Positions 12,285 to 24,900 of a stretch of DNA of 64,000 nucleotides are shown piece after piece. The stretch's first letter is position 1. Every line of letters starts with the position of its first letter. Source of the stretch: Rhynchonema sp. JSB1_4 (taxonomy: Eukaryota > Nematoda > Chromadorea > Monhysterida > Xyalidae); NCBI GenBank assembly GCA_030248065.1, contig JASAMV010008209.1, positions 1 through 64,000 of the forward strand, in the 5' to 3' direction. A program made the translations under genes and the position numbers. Below the pieces are notes generated by a model. The model searched no databases. It was not told the origin of the DNA and worked only from the letters and a program-made list of their open reading frames with translations.

Positions 12285-13507
12285 GTCCCGCATTTCACAA
12301 TCATTTACTGCCGCATTTTTTCCATTTGACATGCTAACAAACCCACAAAAACAGCTTTGAACAGCTGCAGTTGCGATGCGAGGGCTGTCTGTGGGTCGAG
12401 CTTGGTTTCACTTCATTTCGATACTTTGCCCGTTCTGCCATGTGTATCGGTTGGTTTTCGATGGCGCACTTCGCTCCGGCCGGCTTATGTAACAAACCAT
12501 ATTTTGGTGTTTGGTTGGTATTAGAGGGCGTTTTGCGCTCTTCCCTTGTCCGCACATATACCAAGGTATGCGCGTCAGTGCTCTCTCGATTGCATGTGCA
12601 CGCGTGTGCTGGAGCAACTACGCTTGGTCGCACGAGTTTGAGCTTTTGCACAAGCCTGCTACGCCGCTTACAGACTAAAAGGTGCTCAAACGTTAACGTT
12701 AGCGATGCTGTCTCCATGAGATAGATAGGACAGCCCGTGCCCGTCTTGAATGGTGGGCAAGGGGGACGCCAAAATCAATAGATTTTTTGTGCGCGACGCG
12801 AGCGCGCACACGCTCAAGAACCACGGTTTCCTTGAGTTTCGGCTTTATCTGTTAGTTCGTATGTGCGCGGTTGCCCAGGCAATTTTCACGACATGTGTGG
12901 CTTCTTTTGCACTTGTTTCAACGATGACGTTGGCATGGTAGTCCTATGATTTGTATAACCTTCACTGTCCAGTATCTTTTTTGACTTTTCTGTGCTTGGA
13001 TGTTTTCAGTCTCGCTCAGCCAGACTTGTTTCTACATTCGCGAAACGTAAACTGTAAATCTTCTCCAGTTCTCCCAGTTTCCGTGTGTTCTGTGCCCTGC
13101 ACTCCTAAGCACTGTTCATTTTATGTCGCAGCTCATTGCTCATTCATCCATCATCACCACATCATATTGTTTCTGGGCCGGTCTTAGCTCGGCAAACTTT
13201 TCTATTTACCTGCACTTTCACAGCTTGGCGCTCGCTTATATATCATATCGTCATGCTATGCCCATGGCTTTGTTGTGCTGGTCCGCATGTGCTGCTGACT
13301 AAATGCATCAAAATGAGCAAGATGATATATAAGCACCCGACAGTGTTTCGTCGCGTTGTTTGGCAACACTGGCCTGTGTTTTTGTGATCTTTCCTTCCTA
13401 CTCAACACACACGGCCTACAGCCATAACAATATTGAAAAAATGCTGGCTTGTTTGAATTGCTGACTTGTATTACTGGCGTGGACAGTAAATGCAATTTCA
13501 GTGGGTG

Positions 13508-13957
13508 GTGCGCACTATACTTGCGTATTTTTCCGCAAAATATATTTTTGGAAAAAAAACCGTTTTTTTTCCGGAAAAAAAACCGTTTTTTTTCCAAATA
13601 TTTTTCCAGTACTTAAGGATACCCGTGGTCCAAAAACGCCTATTTTGGAGAAAATTTTGTCGGGAAATGGCCTGAAACAGGCTAAAAATGCACTTGGAGA
13701 TTAAAAAGTGCTCATTTTGAACTGTTTAGCACCGATTTACATTGGTTTTGACAACATTCTTTCGCAACCTTTGAAAATATTTCGGAAATTTTTGGAAAAA
13801 AAACCGTTTTTTTTCCAAAAGTTGCCACTTGGAAAAATTTCCGGAAAAATAAAAACGTATTTTTCCGGGCCTCGGAAAAAAAAAACGTATTTTTTTTTTC
13901 GGTTTTTTTTCCGGAAAAAAAACGGTTTTTTTTCCGGTCCGCAAGTATAGTGCGCAC
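13508..13957. mobile_element. A-rich foldback element, copy B (GTGCGCACTATACTTGCG ends)
   Basis: A perfect 18-bp terminal inverted repeat GTGCGCACTATACTTGCG bounds a 450-bp block of CCGGAAAAAAAACCG palindromes around an interior that is the reverse complement of copy A (11331-11719). The two copies therefore flank 1.8 kb in inverted orientation. The element ends about 435 bp before the NSF start codon. Confidence 0.75.
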
Positions 13958-14392
13958 TGCGCAGACCGGAGAGCCTATTGCATTTTGTGCGCCTCCAAAG
14001 GGCTTCGACTTGTCTTATGTTATATCGGTAGTTTGGAATACCGTTCCGCTGTCGGTCTAGACCATGTGCGGGTCCAATTTAATTTGGGACTCCGTATCAT
14101 GATTCTTTTTAGTGCTCCCTCACGCAGCTGAATTGGTTGTCAATCTTTTTTCGTGCGTGAACAGGAACGGCGGTGGGAATAATTATTTTACCGTCGAATC
14201 CGCATCGTCGTTTCAATTTGTAATTTAATCATTTACAACGTATTTTTCTTTATTTCAGATTCAGACAAAAATGATGGCTCCTGTGTTCATGCGCGTTCCG
14301 ATTCGGAAACCGCAAGACAACTGTTAAAAAGCATCATTTGTTGACTAATTCTGACTGAATAACCATCTAACTGACAATAACGCTTCGCAATC

Positions 14393-17300
14393 ATGGTGGT
14401 AAGTTTCCTTTTCCACATTTTCTTTTTATTTCGACGACAAAATACCGATCGTGCCGTGCTTTCCAGCAACTGCAAGCATCGAAATGTCCGACGGATGAAT
14501 TGGTGTATTCGAATTGTGCGGTGACAAATCGCGAGGATTTCGACGCTAACAGAATAAAGTATAATTTATGTTGTTTTGTGTCGCAAAATTTTGTAAGGTT
14601 GTTGTTTTTTAATGGGGACGATTAAAGTTTTGAATTTTTTTAGTCAGCCTGCGTCTAATCCGATGTCACCAAACATTGGCACCAGGAGCGTGCGTAATAA
14701 CTTTGCAAGTTGGGAACTGTTTCACAGCAGTTGCACTATCGGCGGAAAATTTGCGCAATCGCTAGATGAATGATCATTCTTCTTGTCGGAAATAAAAGTG
14801 AACAAAGTAGCAAAAGTTTTTCTGAACTGACACGAAGCAGTCGTTTTGCAGACATGTGCAAATCGTTACCGGCCCAGCACACCGTTATTTGATGTCCATC
14901 AAAAATCATCCGTCCGTACGTAAGGGCGAGATCGCATTTGGAATGATGCAAGTTGGTGATTGGCGTTTTTAATGTTTTTTCACAAATACTTGAAAAAAAT
15001 TAAATCTTGTGCAGCGAAAATGGGCACAACTATCGCTCGGTCAACACTTGGATGTGCAGGCAGTGCAGACTGACGCCAACATGTACATCGGCGCAATATC
15101 CCTCGAAGTGGACTTCCAGTCAAAAAAGAGGTACCCATCTGTTCAGCTGCATTATGATGTTGACCGATAATTCAAACTAATATTGTGGTGAAACTGCTAT
15201 TACCAGAAGAACATGGGCTGCAATCAAAAGTGATTTGTGATTGTCGAAAATAATGCTAAATCTTCCGTTTTTTTCAAACAAAATACCAAGAATCCAATTT
15301 TATTTGCATTGCACAGCGTCACCACGGATATGATCGATTCGGACTTTATGGCTCGTGAATTTTCGATGCAGTTCACCAACCAGGTGTTCACAACTGGAAT
15401 GCTCGGTGTCTTCACCTACAAGGAGAACGTCAATAATAAAGAGAAAGCCAGAATGTTTTCGTTTGAAGTGAAAAGCATGGAAGGTTGGTTGATCGGTTGA
15501 TTTGATTGGTGAATAACGTTTATTTTTTTATCGAAATATTTCCAATCGTGACCTACTCATATTCATTTAATCATCATTGCAGCTGCCGACCTGACTGGTG
15601 GGGAAAAGAAAGCTGCCAAAGCGGTTCGTTAAATTTAAATGATGCAAAAATTATGCTTTTCAATTCTGCGAATATTTCGAAAATTTGCTGTTTTGTAGTT
15701 GCACGTCGGTCAATTGCTGCCAAACTCTGTAATTGTGTTCGAAAAGACCGAATCGTCGCAAATGAATCTCGTTGGAAAATCCAAAGGGTTCGGATTTCTA
15801 TTAACTTCCTTATTTTGCTTGCACACGTGTGTTTGTAATTTATTTATTTTGCTTGCGGTTTGTGATTGTTCTCTTTTTTCAGCAAACAAGCCTTTCGCAC
15901 AATTATCAATCCAGACTGGGATTTCACCAAAATGGGCGTCGGTGGTCTCGACGCGGAGTTCAGCGCGATATTCCGTCGCGCGTTTGCGTCACGAGTCTTC
16001 CCACCCGAATTTATCGAACAACTCGGTCGGTTATTTCTCGCTTTATCTTCGTCTTTACGCTCAACGCAGTAGGGATTGGGCAATGCCGGGTGTTGGCACC
16101 AAGCTAAGTGCAGGGAAGCCAAAATGACGGCCAATAACGCGAACGATTTTCTGTTTTATGTTTGCGTTTATGTTAATATTAAGGTTCAGGTTAAGGTTAA
16201 GGTAAATTCGGCTTCTGTGGACCAGGGCGCTCACACAGAGCTGTCAGTTCGATCCAAAAAAGGAGCAATGTGACAAAGTTACATTAGCAAATTGATTTTC
16301 GTGTTGTGTGTTTTCGAGAAAAATGAACCAAGTGTCAGAAAAGTGCATGCTAGTCTAAATAATCACCCAATGCCCTTTCCAATTCAGGCATGAAACACGT
16401 GCGAGGCATCCTTCTATACGGTCCGCCGGGTACCGGGAAGACGCTGATGGCCAGGCAGATCGGCCAAATGCTGAATGCAAGAGAACCGAAGATTATCAAC
16501 GGGCCACAGATTTTGGACAAATACGTCGGTGAATCGGAGGCAAAGATTCGCGCGTTGTTTGCCGATGCGGAGGAGGAGTCGAAACGGGTGTGTCAGCTGG
16601 GATTTTTTGGGGGAAATTGGCGTCACTGTGCAGGAAAATGCGACGCTTTTCTGTCAAAGTCCAATAATGGAAATGAAAAATAAACGGTTTCAATCGTGCT
16701 CATCACAGTCCGTGTCTGATATTGATACTTGCGTGTGTGCTTGGTAGGTAACGTGACTTTTAGCACCACGGACATTTACAAACATGTGCCACAAATTTTG
16801 ATCAACACCGAATACGGAGCTTTGACGCAGATCGAAATACAGTGTCGTTCAGCAGAACATCGCAGATCTTGTTGAATGAAATGTCTTCGAAACGCCTCAA
16901 TGAGTGACCAATTCAAAAGTGGTCCCCGACCCAGCACCAATTTCGTTGTCTTGTCTGGTATCGGCAAACTTGAAAAATGGCGACTACTGTTATCGTTGAA
17001 TTACAGTGCGGCGCCAACAGTGGATTGCATATCATCATTTTCGATGAGATCGACGCCATATGCAAGCAGCGAGGCTCAATGGTGCTCGGCTTTTTGTTTT
17101 GCGTTCAATTTTGATTGTTTTGTTACTTTTTTATTATAATTATTTGTTTTTCCTATTTTCAGGCTGGCGGTACATCCGTGCACGACACGGTGGTCAATCA
17201 GTTGCTGTCGAAAATGGACGGCGTTGATCAACTAAACAACATTCTTGTCATTGGTTGGTCATGAAACAATGTGAAATTTTTTTAAAAATGTGTCATATAA

Positions 17301-20300
17301 AACTAACAGATAATAACATTCAAGGAAAAATAATGTGAAATTTTCCAACTTTAGGCATGACGAATCGACGCGATATGATCGACGAAGCACTGCTGCGTCC
17401 GGGCCGACTCGAAGTGCAGATGGTGATCGGTCTGCCAGACGAGCATGGCAGGGTGCAGATTCTCAACATTCACACCACAAGGATGAGGGAGTTCAAAAAG
17501 TTGGTGTTTTGGTTTATGTGACTGGATCGGGGGGACCTGCGTTGCTCACCGCCACTAGAGTTTTTGGTCTCACCACATCACTCTTATCATAATACCTTTA
17601 GCAGTGTAAAATTTGGTCAAAAATTTATTGAGTGATATCAATGAGTTTTGCAGGCTTGACAACGATGTCGACATTCCGGAAATAGCCAAAATGACGAAGA
17701 ACTTCAGCGGTGCCGAGTTGGAGGGCCTGGTGAGGGCGGCGCAGAGTTCGGCTATGAACAGATTGGTTAAGGTCGGTGTCGGTGTCCCTTGATTTCTAGA
17801 ATGTGGTTGTGTGTGTGTGTGTGTGCTACAAATCTCGTCATATGATTGTGTGTGCGTGCGGATGGATGGACTAACACTACAGAAGCCCGTAATTTTGATT
17901 TGTTCCTGTCATTTTAGTTTTTTTGTCTACAAAAGTCGTCATATATCAACGACCACATTTATTTCATGATTACTTGTGTCATGCGTGAAACATTTGTTGG
18001 CCATGGTCGTGGCTGTGTGTGAAAAGTATCACCTGCCAGCTCTGAAATTTTTTGGCAGCCTAAGTTGATCATGGCAGCGTTCTTGTCAAAAAAAATCGAA
18101 AATCGATGCGTTTCAGGCTGGCGGTAAAGTGGAAATCGACCCAGATGCAATCGAAAAACTGTGCGTTAATTGGTCGGATTTCATGTACGCACTTGAAAAT
18201 GACATCAAACCCGTGAGTTTCCAATTTCTGCGATTATTTTCCAACTTCTTTCCGGCGCTATATTCTCAAAAGTTGGAGCCGGCCGAGATTCCGACTCACA
18301 CTGTCGGGTCGGGCCGACATGCCTGAATGTCGGAAAGGCTTTCCGATATCACCAAAAAAATTCATTACAACTCGTGCTTTTTTCGGTCAGATTTGCCGAT
18401 TCTTGCGTTTGCAAACGCGCGGTGCCCAAATCCATGTTCAGAGATGGACATTCGTTTTGTGTACCAAACAAATTAGCTTCAAGACATCATCAGAAAAAGC
18501 CTGGTCGTGGAAACTTGGTCATGTTCCCACCACCTCTAAATACATATTACATACGTATGTATATAAGTTCTAGTAGCAATAACGCGCCCGCCCTGCCCAA
18601 TCAGGCATTCGGCAGCGCCGACGACATTCTCGTTCGATACCTGGGCAGCGGCATCATTGTCTGGGGCGATATCGTGCACGAAATACTCAACGACGGTGAC
18701 CTGCTCATTCAACAGGCCAAATCGCCCGACACCATTGGTCTGGTCAGCGTGCTGTTTGAAGGTCGGTTCGGAAGCGACGTGTGTGTATGTTTTTTTATAG
18801 AAACTGTGTTTCACTTGATGACATAGCTGTTGGTGTCTGAAAGCCGACTTGGCTGATGAATGCTGTTCCACTCCACGGTAATAGGATGTAGTATCAAACC
18901 GAAATCAGCTCGTCTGTACTTTTTGGTGTCACACAACGTGGCCATCTGGTGCATTCGCTCGACGCTGACCTGGTGTGCCGAAATGGGCAAGCAAAAACAT
19001 GCTACATGGCTCATCATATTGGATTCTGTTGCACACTTGAGAGAAGAATTCAAGCGTGCGATTTATTTTGTGAGAGCAAATTCACGGTTTTCGAACGGTT
19101 GATTCACTAACACACGGAATTTATCGACTGTCAAACTTGAATTATGGCCAAAATATCTTTGTTCTTTGCTCACAGGTCCGCCCAACACAGGCAAAACGGC
19201 TCTGGCGGCGACGGTGGCTAAAAACTCCGAATTCCCGTTCGTCAAAGTGATTTCGCCCGAAGATCTGATCGGATATTCAGAGGTGGCCAAATGCGCCATG
19301 ATTCGAAAAGTTGGTTTTTTTATTTTTTTGTTTTTGTATGGGTGGAATTTTCGAAACGGTGTGAAGGTCAGTTGGGCGTAAAGGTCGGTGTAAAGTTCGG
19401 TCGAAAGCTCGGTCGGCGTAGCTCGGTGTAAACGTGAAACATTGCCTGTTATTAACGTGGAATGTTTCAAGTTTACACCGAGGTCTATTACACTGAGCTG
19501 TCGACCGAGCTTTCCAGCGACCTTTACACCCAACTGACCTTTACACCGTTTCGAAAATATCACCCTATGGATTTGGCGGATATGGCCTGGGAAACGGTCT
19601 TTCCTTGCGCACCGGCTATGTATACGTAGCTCGCGAAACATTTCCTGTGTCCAAGTCTATCAAACTACAATTACAATCTTTGAGACTTGTTCATCATTTC
19701 AGGTTTTTGATGACGCCTACAAGTCGCCGTTTAGCGTCGTTTTCGTTGATAATCTCGATCGACTAATCGGTTTGTATCTTGTTTGCCATTGGGTTTACGA
19801 TTTTACCGCCCTTTTTTAAAAATTCCAGACTTCTCGCCCGTTGGTCCTCGCTACAGTAACCTCGTCCTGCAATCTATACTCGTCTTGCTGAAAATGCAGC
19901 CAACCAATAAGGTCAGTTATGCGCCTGTCCATCAGTGCCTGGTACCAGACTTGTGCTACAAGAAGCGATGATGAAAAACCTGTGCAGAGTTCACCGACCC
20001 AAATTGCACCCCTGTATGTTATTGGTGCCAAAATTCTTTTTCCCACCCATTTTACGTTGGTGGCCCTTGATAGGTATTCTTCCACCGGCTCTTGCAGCGC
20101 AGCTCTCATCTGGATCCGCCACTGGCATCAATAGTGCATGTCCAGTCACTAGTCGTTATAACGGTATTGATTAGCTTCAGCAACAAAAACAAAAATAAGG
20201 TCCAAATGAGACGGTGGAGCGATATATTCTTTGTGCTGTTCCGTTTATATCGATATCGCCACAACGAATAGTGACTGCATATGCCAATCAAACGAGTGCC

Positions 20301-21074
20301 AAACAGTACGAATCCAATCGCAGAAATGCCGTCTGCTGATCGTGTGCACGGCGTGCAACCGGCAGGTGATCGATGACCTCGAGGTGGGCGCGGCGTTTAG
20401 CGCCGTCATTCGAACGCCGCCGATCAACAAGGGCGAACACATTGCTGCCGTGCTCGAGACGTTGCCCGACCTGTTCACCGACGCACAGATGGAGACGATC
20501 TATGCGAAATTGAGGGGACAACGGTGTGTTTGGGTGGCTTGGAGGATGTCGCGATAGGATCGGTCCTGTCTTGGTCATGTCCGATTTGGGCATTTTTTGG
20601 ATATGGATATGGAGCCACCAATTTCGACCAGCGTAAAAGTTGTCCATTTCACGTATGGGAACAACCTTTGAGCTGGTTGAACTTGGTGGCATCACTAAAT
20701 TTCTTAGTTTGCTTGATTTCATAAAAGTCACGTGACCAAGACAGGACATATCAGATCCGATCGGATCACCAAGTTTTATGTCGCTCTAAATTCAATATAC
20801 CGGTCAATGAAGTCCGATGAAACATTGAAATGATGTTTTCGCTGGAGTATGGCCGATCCATGAAATAGTACCGTTGTTCCGCACGCCCAACATGCAAACA
20901 CTCAATAATTTACATTTTCCCGTGTGCTTGCATTCAATTCTATCTACCAGGTGTACGATCGGCATCAAGCAACTGCTAAGCTTATGCGATTGGCTGAAAC
21001 AAGTGGAAGAGAACGACAGAGTGGAGAAATTATGGCACAAACTCGAACAATATGGCGGGCTCGTGGTGTTGTGA
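14393..21074 (+). CDS. NSF: N-ethylmaleimide-sensitive factor (vesicle-fusing AAA ATPase), 20 exons, 747 aa
   Basis: NSF is the hexameric AAA+ ATPase that, with SNAP adaptors, disassembles cis-SNARE complexes after membrane fusion. Exons: 14393-14398, 14467-14558, 14852-14951, 15015-15130, 15317-15483, 15583-15623, 15699-15787, 15883-16025, 16388-16587, 17007-17081, 17163-17253, 17355-17499, 17654-17771, 18117-18212, 18605-18761, 19176-19309, 19703-19769, 19829-19911, 20324-20523 and 20951-21074. All phases match and the sum is 748 codons including TGA, close to the usual 744 aa. The N domain starts [21 protein letters not shown]1 has Walker A GPPGTGKT, Walker B IIIFDEID and the second region of homology ([19 protein letters not shown]). 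D2 has Walker A GPPNTGKT and FVDNLDRL at the Walker B position. The two-codon first exon is small but is supported by donor GTAAGT. Foldback elements sit in introns 16 and 19. The gene appears intact. Confidence 0.95.
19340..19565. mobile_element. GGGTG...CACCC foldback element, copy 1, in NSF intron 16
   Basis: A 226-bp palindromic element. The outer arms GGGTGGAATTTTCGAAACGG and CGTTTCGAAAATATCACCC are complementary, and the interior repeats GGTCGGTGTAAAGTTCGGTC and its complement. Near-identical copies lie at 44940 and 59600 (reverse). The element carries one TGAAACAT and one ATGTTTCA. A TAT flanks both sides here, but no consistent target duplication is seen in the other copies. Confidence 0.85.
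20555..20752. mobile_element. Foldback element in NSF intron 19 (CGACCAGCGTAAAAGTTG family)
   Basis: Outer arms GGTCCTGTCTTGGTCATGT and GTGACCAAGACAGGACATA are complementary. Inside is TTTCGACCAGCGTAAAAGTT, a motif shared with the palindrome at 43014-43248 and with sites near 33750, 35190, 37218 and 53085. Confidence 0.6.
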
Positions 21075-21930
21075 TGAAATCCGATTTGTTTTTTGGAATT
21101 ATTATCAATATTTATATTTGAATTGAAACATTCCAATGGAATCTCAGAGTCAGAGGTAGACAAGGCTCATAATTGAGTGTCGCTTGTGAACTCGTTTGTG
21201 ATCGAATTTGTATTGTTTGTGAAACCAAATGTGGGTTTTCTTGGTGCGGACTGCTCCATAAACGGCACCAGAAGAATTAGAATTTATTACATGACGTAAT
21301 AATTTCGTTTTTGCAAACTGATTGATATCAAGTTGTATAGATATAAGCCCTCAATCTGTATTATACTATGTATATCAGGATGTTTTCTCACTGTCCCCCT
21401 GTGCATAGCGGCTGGGTGTTGTCTTCAAACGACTTTCACTTTGCTATTATGCGAGGTGATGTTTCATAATTTGTATTTAGTAATACTTTCGTTATTCCGT
21501 TTGGTTAACGAGTAATGTTTCACACGCGCGCGTGTTTTGTGGTTGTATTCGCTTATCTGTGCAATATGCATTCCTTTGTTGGTACTCGGTATTTTGTTTG
21601 AGCTAATGCTATGTTGTATTGAATTGCGCTCTTGTTAGGTGCAAATGATTAGTCCCCAATGCTTGCTTATAAAGACTTCTGATTATACCATCGACTAGAT
21701 TGCCATGGATGGTGATTGGTTATTGTGAAACACTGATGTGATAGAGATGCACTATAACATTGCGTAATAAAATGTGATGTCTACAAATGATTGAAGTTTG
21801 ACCTTTATCGTGCGTGATTGTTCATGCAAAGGCTCGCTGCAAGTGACCCTATCATTTCATTCGTGCGTGTGTAAAGTTTTTGAGTTTCCCTTCTGTCCGT
21901 TGCATGCAATTTAGAATCTTTGTGTTTCAG

Positions 21931-24900
21931 CTATCTTCCCGTTATCGGTGCTGGTGAATATTTTAATCCGGCCGTGCGATGACAAATTTACGGTTTGTTT
22001 CATCATTAGGGTTAGAGAGGTGTCGGGTGCCAAAAAAAAGTGTCGGGTGCATCCAGATGTCGGGGTTTTTTTGGGACCGCACACCGACACGGTTCAAAAC
22101 ATCGGTTTTGCTGACAGAAGAATTTTGAGAGAATTTTCTTCGAACCAAATGTTTCCGAAGACGCAGAAAGTGACAGTTTGGTGTCTATTTCGTGTGAAAA
22201 GGCTTGAATTCAGTAATTTGAGCCAAAAATGGCAGTAATGATACAAAAGAGCAAAAATTTGCCTGTTTTTGGTCCAAAAATTAGGCGTCGGGTGTCGGGT
22301 TTTTTTTCAAAAACCAGATGTCGAGTGTCGGGGTTTTTTGGAACTGTCCGGGTGTCGGCTTTTTTCTCAGATGTCGAATGTCGGGTACTCCCCCCTCCGA
22401 CCTCTAACCCTGTTCATCATACTGTCAAATGCGAAGTCATTGTGCTTACTCGAGCTCGATAATGTTTGTTTCAGATGCGCGGTGATCACGTTCAATGTAA
22501 ACAAAAGACCACCGCTTTACAATACGGATGCGCCGCTGATACCGACGAATGTGTACAGAGATGCGGATATTGTCGCCATTGGGTGCGTTTGGGGTTTTTC
22601 TATTTTGCCTGCGATTAAATTTCTCACATATTTTGTCACGCGCACGCTTGGTCAATCGAGAAATGTTCCGTGCGTTGTACTTGTGTTACCGTACATTTCG
22701 CACGTCCGTTCACTTTTGGTATGACGTATACAAAAACGTAAATACATGATTTTAAAAAAATGTCCATCATCACTTCAAGCGTGCAAAGTTGTTATTTCAT
22801 CTGCGTTTGATTGGTTCGAGCCAGCCAGGTATCCCGTCACAAACGATCGTTTTGGTATTTTTAAACGCTGTGCGTCAATAGTCATCCAATGAGACCAAAC
22901 ACGTTTCTGCTGTTGTTTCAGTCTACAAGAGCTGGGGGTGGGCATGCACTCCATGGCCAATACGTATGAACACGTCTGGTCCAAGTATTTCCGACAATGC
23001 ATATGCGCACAAGGGTACGTCCAATTGGCGCCAAGTGCATCCACAAGCAGAGGTGTCACATTGTTGATGTTTGTGACGGACAGGGTACTCAGCGCGCTCA
23101 CTAGCATTGACTGCAGGTCGCTCGTGCACGAGTATACGGTCGGTTGGGGTTTTGGGGCATTCGGTGAAGTCAAGAATTTATGTAGATGTAGTTGGTTCAG
23201 GTGGGCCTTTCGGGCCAGCTACTACATCTGCTGTTCTTATGATAACGTTGTTTATTTTGAAATCAAGAGAACGGACTGGACCTTGCTAGAAACTTTGCCA
23301 TGCGCGTCCCTGATAAAAATGTAGAACGTGTGCAAATAAAATCGATTGTAGATAAGTTTGATGTTGCCTGGATAAAATCGATTGTGGTTGGATTTTTAGA
23401 CGCGCAGTTGCTTGTGGGATTGGTTGTTTCAGGTGACACACACATACATAATGTTGCTTGCTGCTACATACTGCGTTGTCGGGCATTTTGATTCGACGTT
23501 GTCGCGAAATCGCTGCGCACGAAGAAAACAAAACTGTTTCGAACCATTCCAAACTCAAATTTTGCAGACTCCCAAAGCAACGGTGCTTCTATCGTTGGTG
23601 CTTGGTGCAAATACGCGTATCACATTCCTAACGTCGCATCTCGCAGCGCATGCCGATTCCGCATATTTGAGTTATCGTGTGAAGGTGCGTTGTCTTCGCT
23701 TAATTTCGATTGTGATTGTGCATGGCTTGCTGCATTCGCACAAAATGAATTGTAATCAACGGCCGTGGTGTTTGTGGCAGGCATAACGCGTCCATCACTA
23801 GAGTCGTCTCGCCCTTTTGGTTTGTGTCCGGGGCAGGGGGAAGTAGTTTTATAATCTTAAAAATTCACCTTTTTGGACAATCCCCCCGCGCGCCTGGGTA
23901 CTCGAGATTTTTTGTCGGACTTTGGGTATCCGGTATCCTGACTTTTTTATTTCCCAACGACACCAGTGGTCGGAGCCACATTGGGTCTGCCGAACTGTCT
24001 CTGACGTGGCTCCTGGTCCTGGCGCAAACACCACGACCTTTGTCTATCTCTATTTGTCTATTCTATTTTATCATTTCTCCGCCGTAATGTTTCAGCAAGT
24101 ACAACAAGCGGAGGCACAGTTGGATGAATTCTTATCAAAGGAGTGAGTGAGCATCTTAAAACATTCTCCACAATATTACATGGTGCAAAAATCACAAAAG
24201 AAACATTCATTGATCCATCAATTTTACAGCGTGGTGTTCTGGTGTGGTGATTTCAATTTTCGCTGCAGCGATGCGCCCGACAAAAGGAACGCACGGCTAC
24301 GAGCCGGCACTGGCTCGCCTGATGATATCAAGTATCTGATGCATTTCGATCAGGTATGTGTTATTTTTATTCTTTTATTTTATTTATTTTCTTTCATGGA
24401 TTTGTCGTTTCCCAACAGTATAGTCCAGCCACGAGCTCATGAGACGACTTTTTTTAAAGCTTGCTAAGCCATATTCAAAAATGCTGCTGCTACACGTGTT
24501 TTCGCAAATAAAAGAAAGAGATTGGGCCGAGAGACATGATGACAAGTTCCAGCTGGCTGACCTCAATTAATTTGTTGCGTGCTTACACGAACAGCAACGT
24601 TGTTCAACACACAAATGTTTTGGGAGTCAAAAGGGAATTTATAGTAACACTACGCCAACACGAGCCCGATTTCGGAGGTGCTAGATTAGTGAAACATTCA
24701 TACGTGGCTGCTGATGTGGGAAACGTTGCACGTTGTGGAATACAACGTGGTGCATGAGGATTTCTCTTTCTTTTGGTTTTGCCAGTGCACCAACTCCGAA
24801 ATCGGGCTCGTGTTGGCGTAGTTTGCCTTTACGCACCGAGGTGAGAGCGTGTTTTTAAAAAATACATGCGTTTCTCTTTCTTTCATTTCCGAAGTACGTG

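Noticed and set aside
12334..12724. Overlapping open frames of about 120 codons on both strands
   Set aside because: Cys-rich in both directions with no splice context; typical of chance frames in balanced-composition DNA.
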